Source: Komarekiella atlantica HA4396-MV6 (lineage in GTDB: Bacteria > Cyanobacteriota > Cyanobacteriia > Cyanobacteriales > Nostocaceae). Taken from it: a stretch of DNA of 64,000 nucleotides. A program made the translations under genes and the position numbers. A model generated the notes under the pieces. That model had not been told where the DNA came from. It saw only the letters and a program-made list of their open reading frames with translations, and did no database searches. Positions 38,780 to 48,449 of this stretch are shown one piece after another. Within the stretch, counting starts at the first letter, position 1. Each line of letters begins with the position of its first letter. The stretch covers positions 1 through 64,000 of the forward strand of contig JAHHHK010000001.1 of assembly GCA_019359395.1 (NCBI GenBank), written 5' to 3'.

Positions 38780-38806
38780 AAACCACGAAGGCACAAAGGC
38801 ACAAAG
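38780..38806. repeat. Half copy of the accacaaag-type element
   Basis: The sequence aaaccacgaaggcacaaagg ends at the recN stop codon. It matches the accacaaagacac arm of the neighbouring GxxExxY element, but no opposite arm is close by. Confidence 0.5.
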
Positions 38807-40555
38807 TTAACTTTCCTCTTGGCGGCGGTGGTTAGCAGCTTGTAATAATAGAGATTCGGCAAAAGCGATCGCATCTGTTGCAGATTTACCACCAGCTAAC
38901 TGCGCTAGTTCTTCCCGGCGAGTGGTTAAATTATCTAAGGTAGTGACTCGCACAACGGTACGTTGTTCACCGTTACCATTGTTAGCTTTTTTACCCTTGC
39001 TTTGATTAATAGTTTGCTTATCGACGCGGAAATGACGGTCTGCCATTGCAGCGACTAAGGGCTGGTGGGTAACACATAATACCTGATTATCCTGACTCAG
39101 TTGATGTAATTTTTCGGCGATCGCTTGGGCTACTCGTCCCGAAACCCCGACATCTATTTCATCAAATACCATTGTCCCAGCAGTACTAGCTTGAGAAAAA
39201 CAAGCTTTCAGTGCCAGTAAAAAGCGGCTCATTTCACCACCAGAAGCAATTTCTGTCAAAGGTTGTAGCGGTTCTCCGGGGTTAGGACTAAATATAAAAG
39301 TAATTTTATCTGCTCCTGTAGCAGTTGGAGAAGTAGGCAGAATCTCTACTTGAAACTGTACCTTTTCCATCGCTAGGGGCTTGAGTTCGGACAGCAATCG
39401 TGATTCTAAATTAGCAGCAGCTTGACGACGCAGTTGAGTTAACTGATCGCTGGCTTGGGTAAGTTTTTCAAAACACGCCTTTTCTTGCTGTTCTAGACTT
39501 TCGATAGATTGTTCACTATCGTTTAATTCCGCTAATTCTGCTTGGATTCTTTGATAGTAGGCGATCGCTTCTGTAAGAGTTGGGCCATACTTGCGGCAAA
39601 TTTGTTTTAATTCCTGAATTCTCTCTTCCACTTCCTCCAATCGCTGAGGATCAGCTTCTAAATCTTCTCCATAAGCATTAATCTGTCGTCCTACTTCCAT
39701 CACCGCAGTTTGGGCGTCTCTCACCAAATCCAACAGCGGTTGCAGTTGAGCATCGTACTCCACCATGTCATTTAATGTAACTTCGCTATCACCTAATAAA
39801 TCGGCTGCGGCTGGAGTTTCATGATCATTTTGATACAAAGCTTGATAAACCTTGTAACTCATCTGTTGCAAATCAACGACATGATTCAGGCGTTCCCGTT
39901 CTTGCGCCAACTGTTCCAATTCATTGGGTTCGCTGAGGTTTGCAGCTGCCAATTCTTGAACTTGATAGGTGAGTAAGTCGAATTGTTGCAAACGTTCTCG
40001 TTCTGATGTCCGGCGTTTTTCTAGTGCTAGATGGGCTTGTTGGTAAGCGTTGAAGCTAGTGGCAACCTTTTGGCGTTGCTGCATCGGGGCATTACCGCCA
40101 TACAAATCTAACCAGTCGCGGACTTGAGATGATTGCCCCACTTGGACGGTTTGACCTTGAGCTGTGATTTCCACTAAGCGATCGCGCAGTCCCCCCATAA
40201 TCTGGCGATTTACCAACACACCATTTACCCGCGATCGACTGCGGATATTACTGGCGGTGGCTGTAATTTCCCGGCTAATGACTACGGAATTCTCATCGAG
40301 CAAATCAATTTCTTGTTCGCTCAACCAAGCAGTTAAAGTGGGGGTTGAGGTGAAAGTGGCTTCTACCATTGCCCGACTTGTTCCAGTACGGATCACTCGA
40401 CTGGAGACTTTACCGCCCAAAACAGCATCAATAGCATCTAGGATAATCGACTTTCCAGCGCCGGTTTCACCTGTCAATACATTCAGTCCAGCGCCAAATT
40501 CTAATTCTAGTTGGTCAATCAGGGCAAAGTTTTCAATCTGTAGGCAAAGCAACAT
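38807..40555 (-). CDS. recN: DNA repair protein RecN
   Basis: RecN is an SMC-like ATPase that helps double-strand break repair. The protein from the ATG at 40555 has 582 aa and begins with the typical MLLCLQIENFALID; the frame runs 18 codons further upstream without support. Walker A is TGETGAGKSIILDAI. The central part is coiled coil (about 160-375). The C-terminus has the ABC-type signature region EIASGGEMSRFLLALK and a Walker B (TMVFDEIDVGVSG). Length and order are normal. Confidence 0.95.
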   Translation of the reverse strand: MLLCLQIENFALIDQLELEFGAGLNVLTGETGAGKSIILDAIDAVLGGKVSSRVIRTGTSRAMVEATFTSTPTLTAWLSEQEIDLLDENSVVISREITATASNIRSRSRVNGVLVNRQIMGGLRDRLVEITAQGQTVQVGQSSQVRDWLDLYGGNAPMQQRQKVATSFNAYQQAHLALEKRRTSERERLQQFDLLTYQVQELAAANLSEPNELEQLAQERERLNHVVDLQQMSYKVYQALYQNDHETPAAADLLGDSEVTLNDMVEYDAQLQPLLDLVRDAQTAVMEVGRQINAYGEDLEADPQRLEEVEERIQELKQICRKYGPTLTEAIAYYQRIQAELAELNDSEQSIESLEQQEKACFEKLTQASDQLTQLRRQAAANLESRLLSELKPLAMEKVQFQVEILPTSPTATGADKITFIFSPNPGEPLQPLTEIASGGEMSRFLLALKACFSQASTAGTMVFDEIDVGVSGRVAQAIAEKLHQLSQDNQVLCVTHQPLVAAMADRHFRVDKQTINQSKGKKANNGNGEQRTVVRVTTLDNLTTRREELAQLAGGKSATDAIAFAESLLLQAANHRRQEES

Positions 40556-40690
40556 CAAGCCGAATTCTCCGTGAGGGCAGATGCCAAATACTTCTAACTT
40601 ACAGGACAATAAGTAAATCTTTCATCAACTAGCAATACCTACTACTATTGGACTAATACGCCCATAAATAAGTGTAGCAAAGTACTGAGT

Positions 40691-40765
40691 ATTGGGGACT
40701 GGGGACTGGGGAACTCGGGGCCCCCTCTGGGGATAAGGGGCAATGGGGACTGGGGACTGGGGAAC
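40691..40765. repeat. ggggact/ggggaac minisatellite
   Basis: Repeats of ggggact with variants (ggggactggggactgggga and following) lie upstream of the ABC1 kinase gene. The same family is at 51725-51830, and a coding copy lies within valS at 44713-44790. Confidence 0.8.
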
Positions 40766-40883
40766 AAAAAAATAATTCTTTTCCAATGCCCAATACCCAA
40801 TGCCCGATGCCCATTCCTCAATCACTATCTTCAACATATTGTTACAATACTTAACATGATCGTTCTGACTGGTGGCTTTCTTC

Positions 40884-42869
40884 ATGATTGTTAAGACACT
40901 TCCCCCTACCCGACCGATTCAGGAGGACAGTCGTGGCGGCACAGACCGCGCAGACGAACTGTATGATACTGAAGTAGTTCCAGAAAATGATACACAAGCT
41001 TTAGTTGTGCGATCGCCAAGGCTCTTGGCAACTCAAGATATCACGACAATAGCCGAACCTGAGACGCGTTACGATCCCGTAGAGATCAAGGCGTATTACA
41101 AAAATAGACCCCTGCAAGTTTTGCGGCGGATTTTCGCAGTTTTGGGGCCAACGCTCTCCTTAGCTTTTGGAATGTGGTGGGATAGCCGTCGGGGAATTGT
41201 CGTCAAAAATGACCGCCGCCGAGCCAATCAGCTACGAGAATTGCTGACACAATTGGGGCCTGCTTACATCAAGATTGGCCAGGCTTTGTCTACTAGACCA
41301 GATTTAGTTCCTCCCGTGTACTTGGAAGAGCTAACTAGGCTACAAGACCAATTACCGCCTTTTCCCAACGAAATAGCTTACCAGTTTATCAAAGAAGAAT
41401 TAGGAGCGCCCCCAGAAGAAGTTTACGCCGAACTGTCGCCGCATCCAATTGCCGCTGCTTCTTTGGGGCAAGTCTACAAAGGTAAGTTGAACACTGGTGA
41501 GGAAGTCGCTGTTAAAGTTCAACGCCCCGACTTAAGAGAGCGGATTACTATTGACTTGTACATTTTGCGCTACCTTGCTGCTTGGGTGCAGAGAAGAGTT
41601 AAACGGGTACGTAGTGACTTAGTTGGTATCTTGGATGAATTGGGCGATCGCATTTTTGAAGAAATGGATTACATCCATGAAGGTGAAAATGCTGAGCGCT
41701 TTTTCCAGTTATATGGACATATAAAAGACATATATGTACCGAAAATATACTGGGAATATACTAACCGTCGTGTCTTGACGATGGAGTGGATTAACGGCAT
41801 CAAATTAACTCAAACAGAAGAAATCCGCGCCCAAGGCATAGATGCTCGTTATTTAATTGAAGTGGGTGTGCAATGTTCCCTGCGCCAGTTGCTAGAACAT
41901 GGATTTTTCCACGCCGATCCCCACCCTGGTAATTTGTTAGCTATGCCTGATGGTAAATTGGCTTATCTCGACTTTGGGATGATGAGCGAGATTAAACCGC
42001 CACAGCGTTATGGTTTAATTGAGGCGATCGTCCACGTCGTTAACCGTGACTTTGAAGGTTTAGCCAAAGACTACGTTAAGTTAGATTTCTTATCCCCAGA
42101 AACAGACTTAACACCAATTATCCCAGCTTTTTCGAGAGTGTTTGCTGATGCTCAAGGAGCCAGTGTTGCGGAACTCAATATTAAAAGTATCACCGATGAA
42201 CTATCGGCTTTAATGTATGAGTATCCTTTCCGTGTACCTCCCTATTACGCTTTAATCATTCGCTCTCTGGTAACACTGGAAGGTATCGCTATATATATAG
42301 ACCCCAACTTTAAAGTTCTCAGCGAAGCTTACCCCTACGTTTCAAAACGCCTATTAACTGACCCAGCACCGCAATTAAGAGCATCATTACAGGATTTGCT
42401 ATTTAAAGATGGGAGATTCCGCTGGAACCGCTTAGAAAACTTGTTACGTAATGCGCGTAACAGCCAAGACTACGACTTAAACTTGGTGTTGAATCAGGGA
42501 ATAGACTTTCTGGCTTCGGAACGCGGTGCTTTTATTCGTGACAAGCTGGTAGATGAATCTGTTAACGGCCTCGATGCTTTAAGTAAAAATGTTTTGCATA
42601 ACTTTACCTACTTGCTGCGGGAACGGGTTGGGTTAACAGCAGTCAACGAAACTCCGGCGGCGACAGTTGAGCAACAACAAACCTTAGAGCATATTAAACG
42701 TATCTTGAATATTCTTCGAGAAACTCGTGGCTTTGACCCAGCACAACTTGCACCCCAAGTTGCTCAGTTATTGGTAAATCCGGGTGTGCAGCGTTTAGGT
42801 CAACAAGTTGCTAGCCGTTTTACGCAAAAAGCTATAGCAAAGTTAATTCGGCAATTATTGGCGTCGTAG
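40884..42869 (+). CDS. ABC1/UbiB (AarF) family atypical protein kinase
   Basis: The protein from the ATG at 40884 has about 661 aa; a GTG at 40872 is also in frame. ABC1 features: KxGQ motif IKIGQALSTRPD, Ala-rich loop AAASLGQVYKG instead of a Gly-rich loop, catalytic HADPHPGNLLAM, and the metal-binding LDFGMM. C-terminal residues include two hydrophobic stretches. UbiB/ABC1 proteins support quinone (here plastoquinone or tocopherol) metabolism in membranes. The exact target is unknown. A gggg-rich minisatellite lies upstream. Confidence 0.93.
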   Translation: MIVKTLPPTRPIQEDSRGGTDRADELYDTEVVPENDTQALVVRSPRLLATQDITTIAEPETRYDPVEIKAYYKNRPLQVLRRIFAVLGPTLSLAFGMWWDSRRGIVVKNDRRRANQLRELLTQLGPAYIKIGQALSTRPDLVPPVYLEELTRLQDQLPPFPNEIAYQFIKEELGAPPEEVYAELSPHPIAAASLGQVYKGKLNTGEEVAVKVQRPDLRERITIDLYILRYLAAWVQRRVKRVRSDLVGILDELGDRIFEEMDYIHEGENAERFFQLYGHIKDIYVPKIYWEYTNRRVLTMEWINGIKLTQTEEIRAQGIDARYLIEVGVQCSLRQLLEHGFFHADPHPGNLLAMPDGKLAYLDFGMMSEIKPPQRYGLIEAIVHVVNRDFEGLAKDYVKLDFLSPETDLTPIIPAFSRVFADAQGASVAELNIKSITDELSALMYEYPFRVPPYYALIIRSLVTLEGIAIYIDPNFKVLSEAYPYVSKRLLTDPAPQLRASLQDLLFKDGRFRWNRLENLLRNARNSQDYDLNLVLNQGIDFLASERGAFIRDKLVDESVNGLDALSKNVLHNFTYLLRERVGLTAVNETPAATVEQQQTLEHIKRILNILRETRGFDPAQLAPQVAQLLVNPGVQRLGQQVASRFTQKAIAKLIRQLLAS

Positions 42870-42925
42870 TAATTCGTAATTAGGGATTTTAATTACGAAT
42901 TTGGTGACACAGATGCAAGAGCGTT

Positions 42926-43360
42926 TTATGCTTCATCTTTGTGATAACCGTTTTTATCGCGTTTGAGCGTTTCCTCTAGGGCTTGAATTTGTTCACGGCG
43001 GGCTTCCAATTCTAAGGAGCGACGCGCCAAGTCTTGGTTTTGCAACGTCAGAGATTGCCGCCAATGTTCTGCTCGCTCGGCTTCCTGCTGCAAAAATTCT
43101 GGTGTAATGCCGGTTGTGAGGTAATTTTCTATTAGACCTAGTACCCAGCTGGTAGCGTCTTCTAGTCTTTCAATATCGCCTGTAGGGGAAAGTTCTACCA
43201 AAACAAGCAATTTCTCACTCATGGTGTTTCCTTTGCCCAGTAAAATGAAAGCCTCTTCTGGAATTATGACCCAGAAGTTTTCAGCTTCCTGACGCGCCAA
43301 CAAGCGTAACTGGTGTTGGTCTAAAAAATCGTTTTTACGCACCTGGGCTAGATATAGCAT
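42926..43360 (-). CDS. Conserved cyanobacterial protein with C-terminal coiled coil
   Basis: The ATG at 43360 gives about 144 aa (MLYLAQVRKNDFLDQHQL). The N-terminal domain (about 1-85) is compact and the C-terminal part (about 85-140) is a charged coiled coil (RRSLELEARREQIQALEETL). I do not recognise a function. The 23 codons upstream of 43360 look non-coding. It lies downstream of the ABC1 kinase in convergent orientation. Confidence 0.75.
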   Translation of the reverse strand: MLYLAQVRKNDFLDQHQLRLLARQEAENFWVIIPEEAFILLGKGNTMSEKLLVLVELSPTGDIERLEDATSWVLGLIENYLTTGITPEFLQQEAERAEHWRQSLTLQNQDLARRSLELEARREQIQALEETLKRDKNGYHKDEA

Positions 43361-43614
43361 GACAGTTGCTTTACTCCAATTCAAAATTCGTCGGGAAAGT
43401 TGAGTGAGACAGAAACCGACATCGCCCAACTTTCCATAAAATTAAAAAAAGATTTTTAATTTATTTTTTGGGGATAGTTAATTTGTAATGGGTAATTGGT
43501 GATCAAATTATGAATTGTTAATGATGAAGTATAAATCTAATTCATAATTCAACATTTATAGTTCATATTTTTACTATTACCCATTGCAGCTATCTTAAAC
43601 TACGTAGGTAATGC

Positions 43615-46600
43615 CTACGATAACCCCTTCAGGCGATCGCGCAAAATTTCTGCTTGCTTCTCGGCTTCTGCTAAGGCATCCCGCGCTGCTTGTACCACGT
43701 CAGCGGGTGCTTGTTCAACAAACTTAGGATTGCTTAATCTAGCACGTAGCCCGTTAATTTCTGCTTCTAGCTTGCTGAGACGTTTTTGGAGTTTGGCACT
43801 AACTGCTGCGACATCTACCACACCAGCAAGAGGAATTAACACTTGGATTGTACCAATTACACCAGCGATTGCATTTTCTGCATCTTGTAGCTGTTGTGAT
43901 TCTGCTTGTGGGAAAAACTGTCTCCAGAACTTTTGTCTAGCTTGTGTACTCAGTAAATTTCGGCTCACAAACCAAGCTGTGTAACCAAAACCAACTATTT
44001 CAAAGAAAGTTCCTACAACAGGAATATCATTAATCGCATTCCCCGCAGCCAAGCCCAACCTAGCAAAGACAATCCCCACAAAAATTAAGCCAATTGTCTT
44101 CAAACCCCTCTGAGGTTTTTTAGCAGCAACCGTTTGACTTTGTGGTTCGGCGGTAATGGTTAAAGTCTCGACCTTCGCCAAATCTTTAATGTAGGATTGT
44201 CCAGCAGTGAGGATTTGCCGCTCTTTTTCACTTGCAGTTTGCAAATTCGCTGTCACTTTTACCCCTGGCTTGATATCCGCCTCAGCTCGTAAATTCCGAA
44301 TTGTGCGAATAGTGCCAATCAGTAATTCAAACTGTTCTTCTAAGGCTGTATCAATTAAGTTTGCATCTACCTGGGGATAGAGTTGTAAAGGTAAAGTTTG
44401 TTGAGAATCTGCTGATTGTTGGGTGAGAGTCTGCCAAATTTCCTCGGTAATGTGCGGCATAAAGGGATGAAGTAGTTTCAAAATCCCTTCCAGCACGTAG
44501 GCGAGGGTTTGCTGTGCTGCCTTTCGGGATGCGGGATTTGCATCATTTTGGAGGCGAGATTTAACCAGTTCAATATACTGGTCGCAGAAATCGCCCCAAA
44601 TAAATTCGTACAGTCCCTTAGCAGCTTCCCCTAGACCGTACTTATCGATGTAATTGGTAGTCTGTTTGACAACTTGATGATACCGCGAGAGAATCCAGCG
44701 ATCGCTCAATTCTAGTGATTGGGGATTAGTGATTGGAGATTGGGAAGAGTCTTTCCCAGTCCCCAGTCCCAATTCCCCAGTCCCCAGACCATCCAAATTC
44801 ATCATCACAAACCGGGCGGCATTCCACAACTTGTTAGCAAAATTACGGGATGCTTCCACCGAGGCTGATTCATCCTTTTTGCGATCGTATTCTAGCCGGA
44901 TATCTTGCCCCGCACCAGCCACTTCCCTAATTAGGGTGTAGCGCAGAGCATCAGTACCATATTTGTCAATCAATAACAGCGGATCAATGCCATTACCTTT
45001 GGTCTTAGACATCTTCTGACCTTTTTCATCCAGCACCAAACCGTGGATGTAAACCGTTTGGAAAGGCATTTCCCCCGTAAAATGCCCACCCATCATCGTC
45101 ATTCTGGCAACCCAGAAAAAGATGATGTCAAAGCCTGTCACCAAGGTAGTGGTGGGGTAGTAAGTCGCTAAATCTTGAGTTTGTTCTGGCCAGCCCAAAG
45201 TCGAAAACGGCCAAAGTCCAGAAGAAAACCAGGTATCCAGCACATCTGGGTCTTGTTGTAACTTGACATTTTCGCCAAATTGTAATTTTGCTTTTTCCCA
45301 AGCTTCTGATTCCGATTTCGCCACTACAAACGGTGTGTTATCGGTAATTTGCCCACCCGTTTCACTCACAGCATACCAAGCGGGGATTTGGTGTCCCCAC
45401 CACAGTTGGCGAGAGATACACCAATCTTTGAGTTTTACCAGCCAATCACGATAGACCTTTGTCCAGCGCTGGGGGACAAACTCTGGAGAATTTTTCTGGT
45501 CGAGGAATTCTAGAGTTTTGTCAGCTAGGGGGCGAATTTTGACAAACCATTGAGTAGAGAGGAGGGGTTCAATGGGTACTTTACCGCGATCGCTATAAGG
45601 AACGCTATGCTTATAATCTTCTATCTTCACCAAAAAGTTATCTGTTTCTAGGCGAGAAACCACATTCTTTCTAGCGACAAAGCGGTCTTGTCCTTGAAAC
45701 TCCTGAGCATTTTCGTTAAGCGTGCCGTCCTTATTCATAATGTTGATTAACGGCAGATTGTGACGCTTACCCATGTCAAAATCGTTGAGGTCATGAGCAG
45801 GCGTCACCTTCACGCAACCTGTGCCGAAAGTGGGGTCAACAAATTCATCGCCAATGATGGGAATTTCTCGGTGTAGAATTGGCAGAGTTACAGTTTTGCC
45901 AATTAGGTGTTTGTAGCGATCGTCATTGGGATTCACTGCCACGCCAGTATCGCCTAGCATTGTCTCTGGTCGAGTTGTCGCCACCTCCACATAACCAGAA
46001 CCATCCGTGAGGGGATAGCGAAAGTGCCAAAGATTCCCATTGACTTCTTGTGTTTCTACCTCTACATCAGACACAGCCGACTGAGTAGCTGGACACCAGT
46101 TAACTAGATACTCACCACGATAAATTAAGCCTTCTTCATAGAGGCGAGTGAATGCCTCTACAACAGCTTTAGATAAACCCTCATCTAGGGTAAACCTCTC
46201 CCGCGACCAGTCCACCGAGACACCCAAGCGTCGCAGCTGATTAAGAATAGTTCCTTCAGACTCCGCTTTCCATTGCCAAGCACGTTCTAGGAATTTCTCG
46301 CGTCCTAACTCGCTGCGAGTTTTCCCCTCTTTCTTGAGTTGCCTTTCCAGCATCGTATGTACAGCAATACTGGCGTGGTCAGTTCCGGGCAGCCACAGGG
46401 TATTACGCCCCTGCATCCGGTGGTAGCGCACGAGGGTATCAATCAACGCACTTTCAAAAGCGTGGCCCATGTGCAAGCTGCCGGTGACATTAGGCGGTGG
46501 AATCACAATGCAGTAGGGTTCACCACCATTTTTAGGGTCGGCTTTGTAGACTTGGTTTTCTTCCCAGAATTTTTGCCACTTGGCTTCTGTGGAAAAGGGG

Positions 46601-46629
46601 TCGTAGAGGCTGGGGATATTTGCGGTCAT
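43615..46629 (-). CDS. valS: Valine-tRNA ligase with CAAD membrane domain
   Basis: This class I synthetase charges tRNA-Val. The ATG at 46629 ([18 protein letters not shown]) gives about 1004 aa. The HIGH-type motif is [14 protein letters not shown] and the KMSKS motif is [13 protein letters not shown]. Near residue 840-910 a block with two hydrophobic segments ([38 protein letters not shown]) is inserted before the C-terminal coiled coil. This is the CAAD appended domain known from cyanobacterial synthetases, which anchors the enzyme to thylakoid membranes. A linker near residue 620-640 ([10 protein letters not shown]...) derives from a gggact-type repeat inserted in frame. Confidence 0.95.
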   Translation of the reverse strand: MTANIPSLYDPFSTEAKWQKFWEENQVYKADPKNGGEPYCIVIPPPNVTGSLHMGHAFESALIDTLVRYHRMQGRNTLWLPGTDHASIAVHTMLERQLKKEGKTRSELGREKFLERAWQWKAESEGTILNQLRRLGVSVDWSRERFTLDEGLSKAVVEAFTRLYEEGLIYRGEYLVNWCPATQSAVSDVEVETQEVNGNLWHFRYPLTDGSGYVEVATTRPETMLGDTGVAVNPNDDRYKHLIGKTVTLPILHREIPIIGDEFVDPTFGTGCVKVTPAHDLNDFDMGKRHNLPLINIMNKDGTLNENAQEFQGQDRFVARKNVVSRLETDNFLVKIEDYKHSVPYSDRGKVPIEPLLSTQWFVKIRPLADKTLEFLDQKNSPEFVPQRWTKVYRDWLVKLKDWCISRQLWWGHQIPAWYAVSETGGQITDNTPFVVAKSESEAWEKAKLQFGENVKLQQDPDVLDTWFSSGLWPFSTLGWPEQTQDLATYYPTTTLVTGFDIIFFWVARMTMMGGHFTGEMPFQTVYIHGLVLDEKGQKMSKTKGNGIDPLLLIDKYGTDALRYTLIREVAGAGQDIRLEYDRKKDESASVEASRNFANKLWNAARFVMMNLDGLGTGELGLGTGKDSSQSPITNPQSLELSDRWILSRYHQVVKQTTNYIDKYGLGEAAKGLYEFIWGDFCDQYIELVKSRLQNDANPASRKAAQQTLAYVLEGILKLLHPFMPHITEEIWQTLTQQSADSQQTLPLQLYPQVDANLIDTALEEQFELLIGTIRTIRNLRAEADIKPGVKVTANLQTASEKERQILTAGQSYIKDLAKVETLTITAEPQSQTVAAKKPQRGLKTIGLIFVGIVFARLGLAAGNAINDIPVVGTFFEIVGFGYTAWFVSRNLLSTQARQKFWRQFFPQAESQQLQDAENAIAGVIGTIQVLIPLAGVVDVAAVSAKLQKRLSKLEAEINGLRARLSNPKFVEQAPADVVQAARDALAEAEKQAEILRDRLKGLS
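44713..44790. repeat. gggact-type minisatellite inserted in frame within valS
   Basis: The plus-strand sequence gtccccagtcccaattcccc and neighbours belong to the minisatellite seen at 40691 and 51725. Read on the minus strand it encodes a Gly/Ser/Pro-rich linker ([18 protein letters not shown]) between MMNLDG and [13 protein letters not shown], where other ValRS have a short variable loop. The frame is kept. Confidence 0.75.
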
Positions 46630-46691
46630 GCGGGGCAAACTAACTATGGAAGGACTCTAATAAATTTTGCCACAGGGTTGGAGAGGGTTTG

Positions 46692-47117
46692 ATGGAAACG
46701 AACCGCAGAGGCTCAGAGAACGCAGAGAGAAGAGAGTTGGGAGAGGAGATGTATCGGCTGACAGGAAAGGTAATTGGGGCCGCAATTGAGGTGCATCGGG
46801 TGTTAGGGCCAGGGTTTTTGGAGGAAGTTTATCATAAGGCGTTGAAAGTAGAATTCTCAATGCGAGGGATACCTTATAAAAGTAAGTATCCAGTAGCAGT
46901 GACCTACAAAGGTCATTCCATTGGCGAGGGAGAATTGGACTTTCTCGTGAGCAATATTCTAATTGTTGAATTGAAAGCCGTTCAAAACCTAGTCCCTATC
47001 CACGAATCCCAAGTAATGTCTTACCTGAAAATGACCAAATGCTCCCTCGCACTTCTCATTAACTTTAACGTGCCTCTCCTAAAAGACGGCATCAAACGTA
47101 TTATCCTCTCTTCTTAA
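46692..47117 (+). CDS. GxxExxY protein (PD-(D/E)XK nuclease-like), copy 2
   Basis: This 141-aa protein (start ATG 46692) has the motif GFLEEVY and the nuclease-like core with Asp in GELDFLVSNILIVELKA. It shares the C-terminal VPIHESQ...LLINFNVPLLKDGIKR pattern with copy 1. Residues from about 3 to 14 are encoded by an inverted-repeat arm (TNRRGSENAERR). An alternative internal start at M20 exists, preceded by GGAGAGGAG. The stop lies four bases before the other arm. Function unknown; a repeat-associated nuclease-like protein is inferred. Confidence 0.85.
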   Translation: METNRRGSENAERRELGEEMYRLTGKVIGAAIEVHRVLGPGFLEEVYHKALKVEFSMRGIPYKSKYPVAVTYKGHSIGEGELDFLVSNILIVELKAVQNLVPIHESQVMSYLKMTKCSLALLINFNVPLLKDGIKRIILSS

Positions 47118-47153
47118 CTCCTCTCTGCGTTCTCTGCGTCTCTGCGGTTCGTT
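46697..47153. mobile_element. Inverted-repeat-framed element carrying a GxxExxY gene (copy 2)
   Basis: Left arm at 46697-46729 (aacgaaccgcagaggctcag and following) and right arm at 47121-47153. The reverse complement of the right arm matches the left at 31 of 33 bases. The framed gene is in plus orientation. The right arm ends 10 bases before the start codon of the MFS gene, so the element lies where that gene's promoter would be expected. No transposase is visible. Confidence 0.65.
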
Positions 47154-47163
47154 AAAAAAATCC

Positions 47164-48435
47164 ATGAAACATCAAACTATCCCTTACTCCCCTTTTACTT
47201 TCATCCCCACCCTCTACTTTGCCTCCGGCATACCCTACATCATCATCAACACAGTTTCCGTTATCTTCTACAAAAAGCTAGGAATAGATAACACTCAAAT
47301 CGCCTTATGGACAAGTTTCCTCTACCTACCCTGGGTCATTAAAATGTTTTGGGGCCCAATTGTCGATATCTACTCTACCAAACGCAAATGGATACTTTAT
47401 ACCCAATTTGCCACATTCTGCTGTTTAGGTTTAGTAGCTTTCTGCTTACAACTGCCAAATTTCTTTTTCATCTCCCTCACAGTATTGACAATAGGAGCAT
47501 TTATTTCTGCCACCTATGACATTGCCACAGATGGCTTTTATCTACTAGCTTTAAGCCCAGAACAACAAGCCTTCTTTGTTGGCATTCGCTCACTTTTTTA
47601 TAGACTTGCTGTTATCTTTGGCTCTGGAATTTTAGTAGTCTTAGCTGGTCAGCTTGAGGTATCTCTCAATAATATTCCTTTAAGTTGGACTATCACTATT
47701 AGCTTCTCAGCTTTAATTTTAGCAATACTTTTTGTCTTCCATCGTCTAATCTTACCTGTACCTGAGTTAGATCACCAACGACAAATACAAACTACAGAAA
47801 ATATCCCATTTTGGTCAATTATTACTTCATATTTTAATCAACCTAAAATTACAGCTATCCTAGCATTTATCTTGCTTTATCGATTTGGTGAAGCAATGCT
47901 TGTCAAGATAGCTTCTTTATTTTTGTTGGATAAGCCAGAAGTAGGCGGCTTAGGTCTATCTACATCAGATGTTGGATTAGTCTACGGAACATTTGGAGTA
48001 ATTTCCTTGATTTGCGGCGGAATTTTAGGAGGTTTACTGATTTCTAAATATGGGTTAAAAAAATGCCTATTCCCTATGGCTTTAGCATTGAACTTACCTG
48101 ATGTGTTTTATGTATATATGGCTTACACAAAACCGTCGCTTACATTAGTGTATCCTTTGGTTTCTTTAGAGCAATTCGGATATGGTGTTGGGTTTACAGC
48201 TTTTAGTGTTTATTTAATGTATATTTGCCACGGCGAATATAAAACTTCTCATTTTGCTATATCCACTGGCATCATGGCTTTAGGTATGATGCTTCCAGGA
48301 CTCATTAGCGGTTATCTGCAAAAAGCACTTGGATACCCATTATTTTTTGTCTTAGTCTGTTTACTCACTATTCCTGGGATGATTGCTCTGTTTTTTATTC
48401 CTTTAAAAGAAGAATCAAAGCCCCAAAATAATTAA
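47164..48435 (+). CDS. MFS transporter, AmpG-like
   Basis: This 423-aa protein has about twelve hydrophobic segments. The N-terminal FIPTLYFASGIPYIIINTVS and WGPIVDIYSTKRKW patterns resemble AmpG-type permeases, which take up anhydro-muropeptides or amino sugars. It is followed 15 bp later by a GlcNAc-kinase-like gene, so import followed by phosphorylation is likely. The substrate is inferred from that pairing. The GxxExxY element ends 10 bp before its start codon. Confidence 0.85.
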   Translation: MKHQTIPYSPFTFIPTLYFASGIPYIIINTVSVIFYKKLGIDNTQIALWTSFLYLPWVIKMFWGPIVDIYSTKRKWILYTQFATFCCLGLVAFCLQLPNFFFISLTVLTIGAFISATYDIATDGFYLLALSPEQQAFFVGIRSLFYRLAVIFGSGILVVLAGQLEVSLNNIPLSWTITISFSALILAILFVFHRLILPVPELDHQRQIQTTENIPFWSIITSYFNQPKITAILAFILLYRFGEAMLVKIASLFLLDKPEVGGLGLSTSDVGLVYGTFGVISLICGGILGGLLISKYGLKKCLFPMALALNLPDVFYVYMAYTKPSLTLVYPLVSLEQFGYGVGFTAFSVYLMYICHGEYKTSHFAISTGIMALGMMLPGLISGYLQKALGYPLFFVLVCLLTIPGMIALFFIPLKEESKPQNN

Positions 48436-48449
48436 TAGTAATCCAGTTT

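Noticed and set aside
40625-40885. 86-codon minus-strand frame before the ABC1 kinase
   Set aside because: It runs through a ggggact minisatellite (PQSPVP repeats), so it is repeat-derived.
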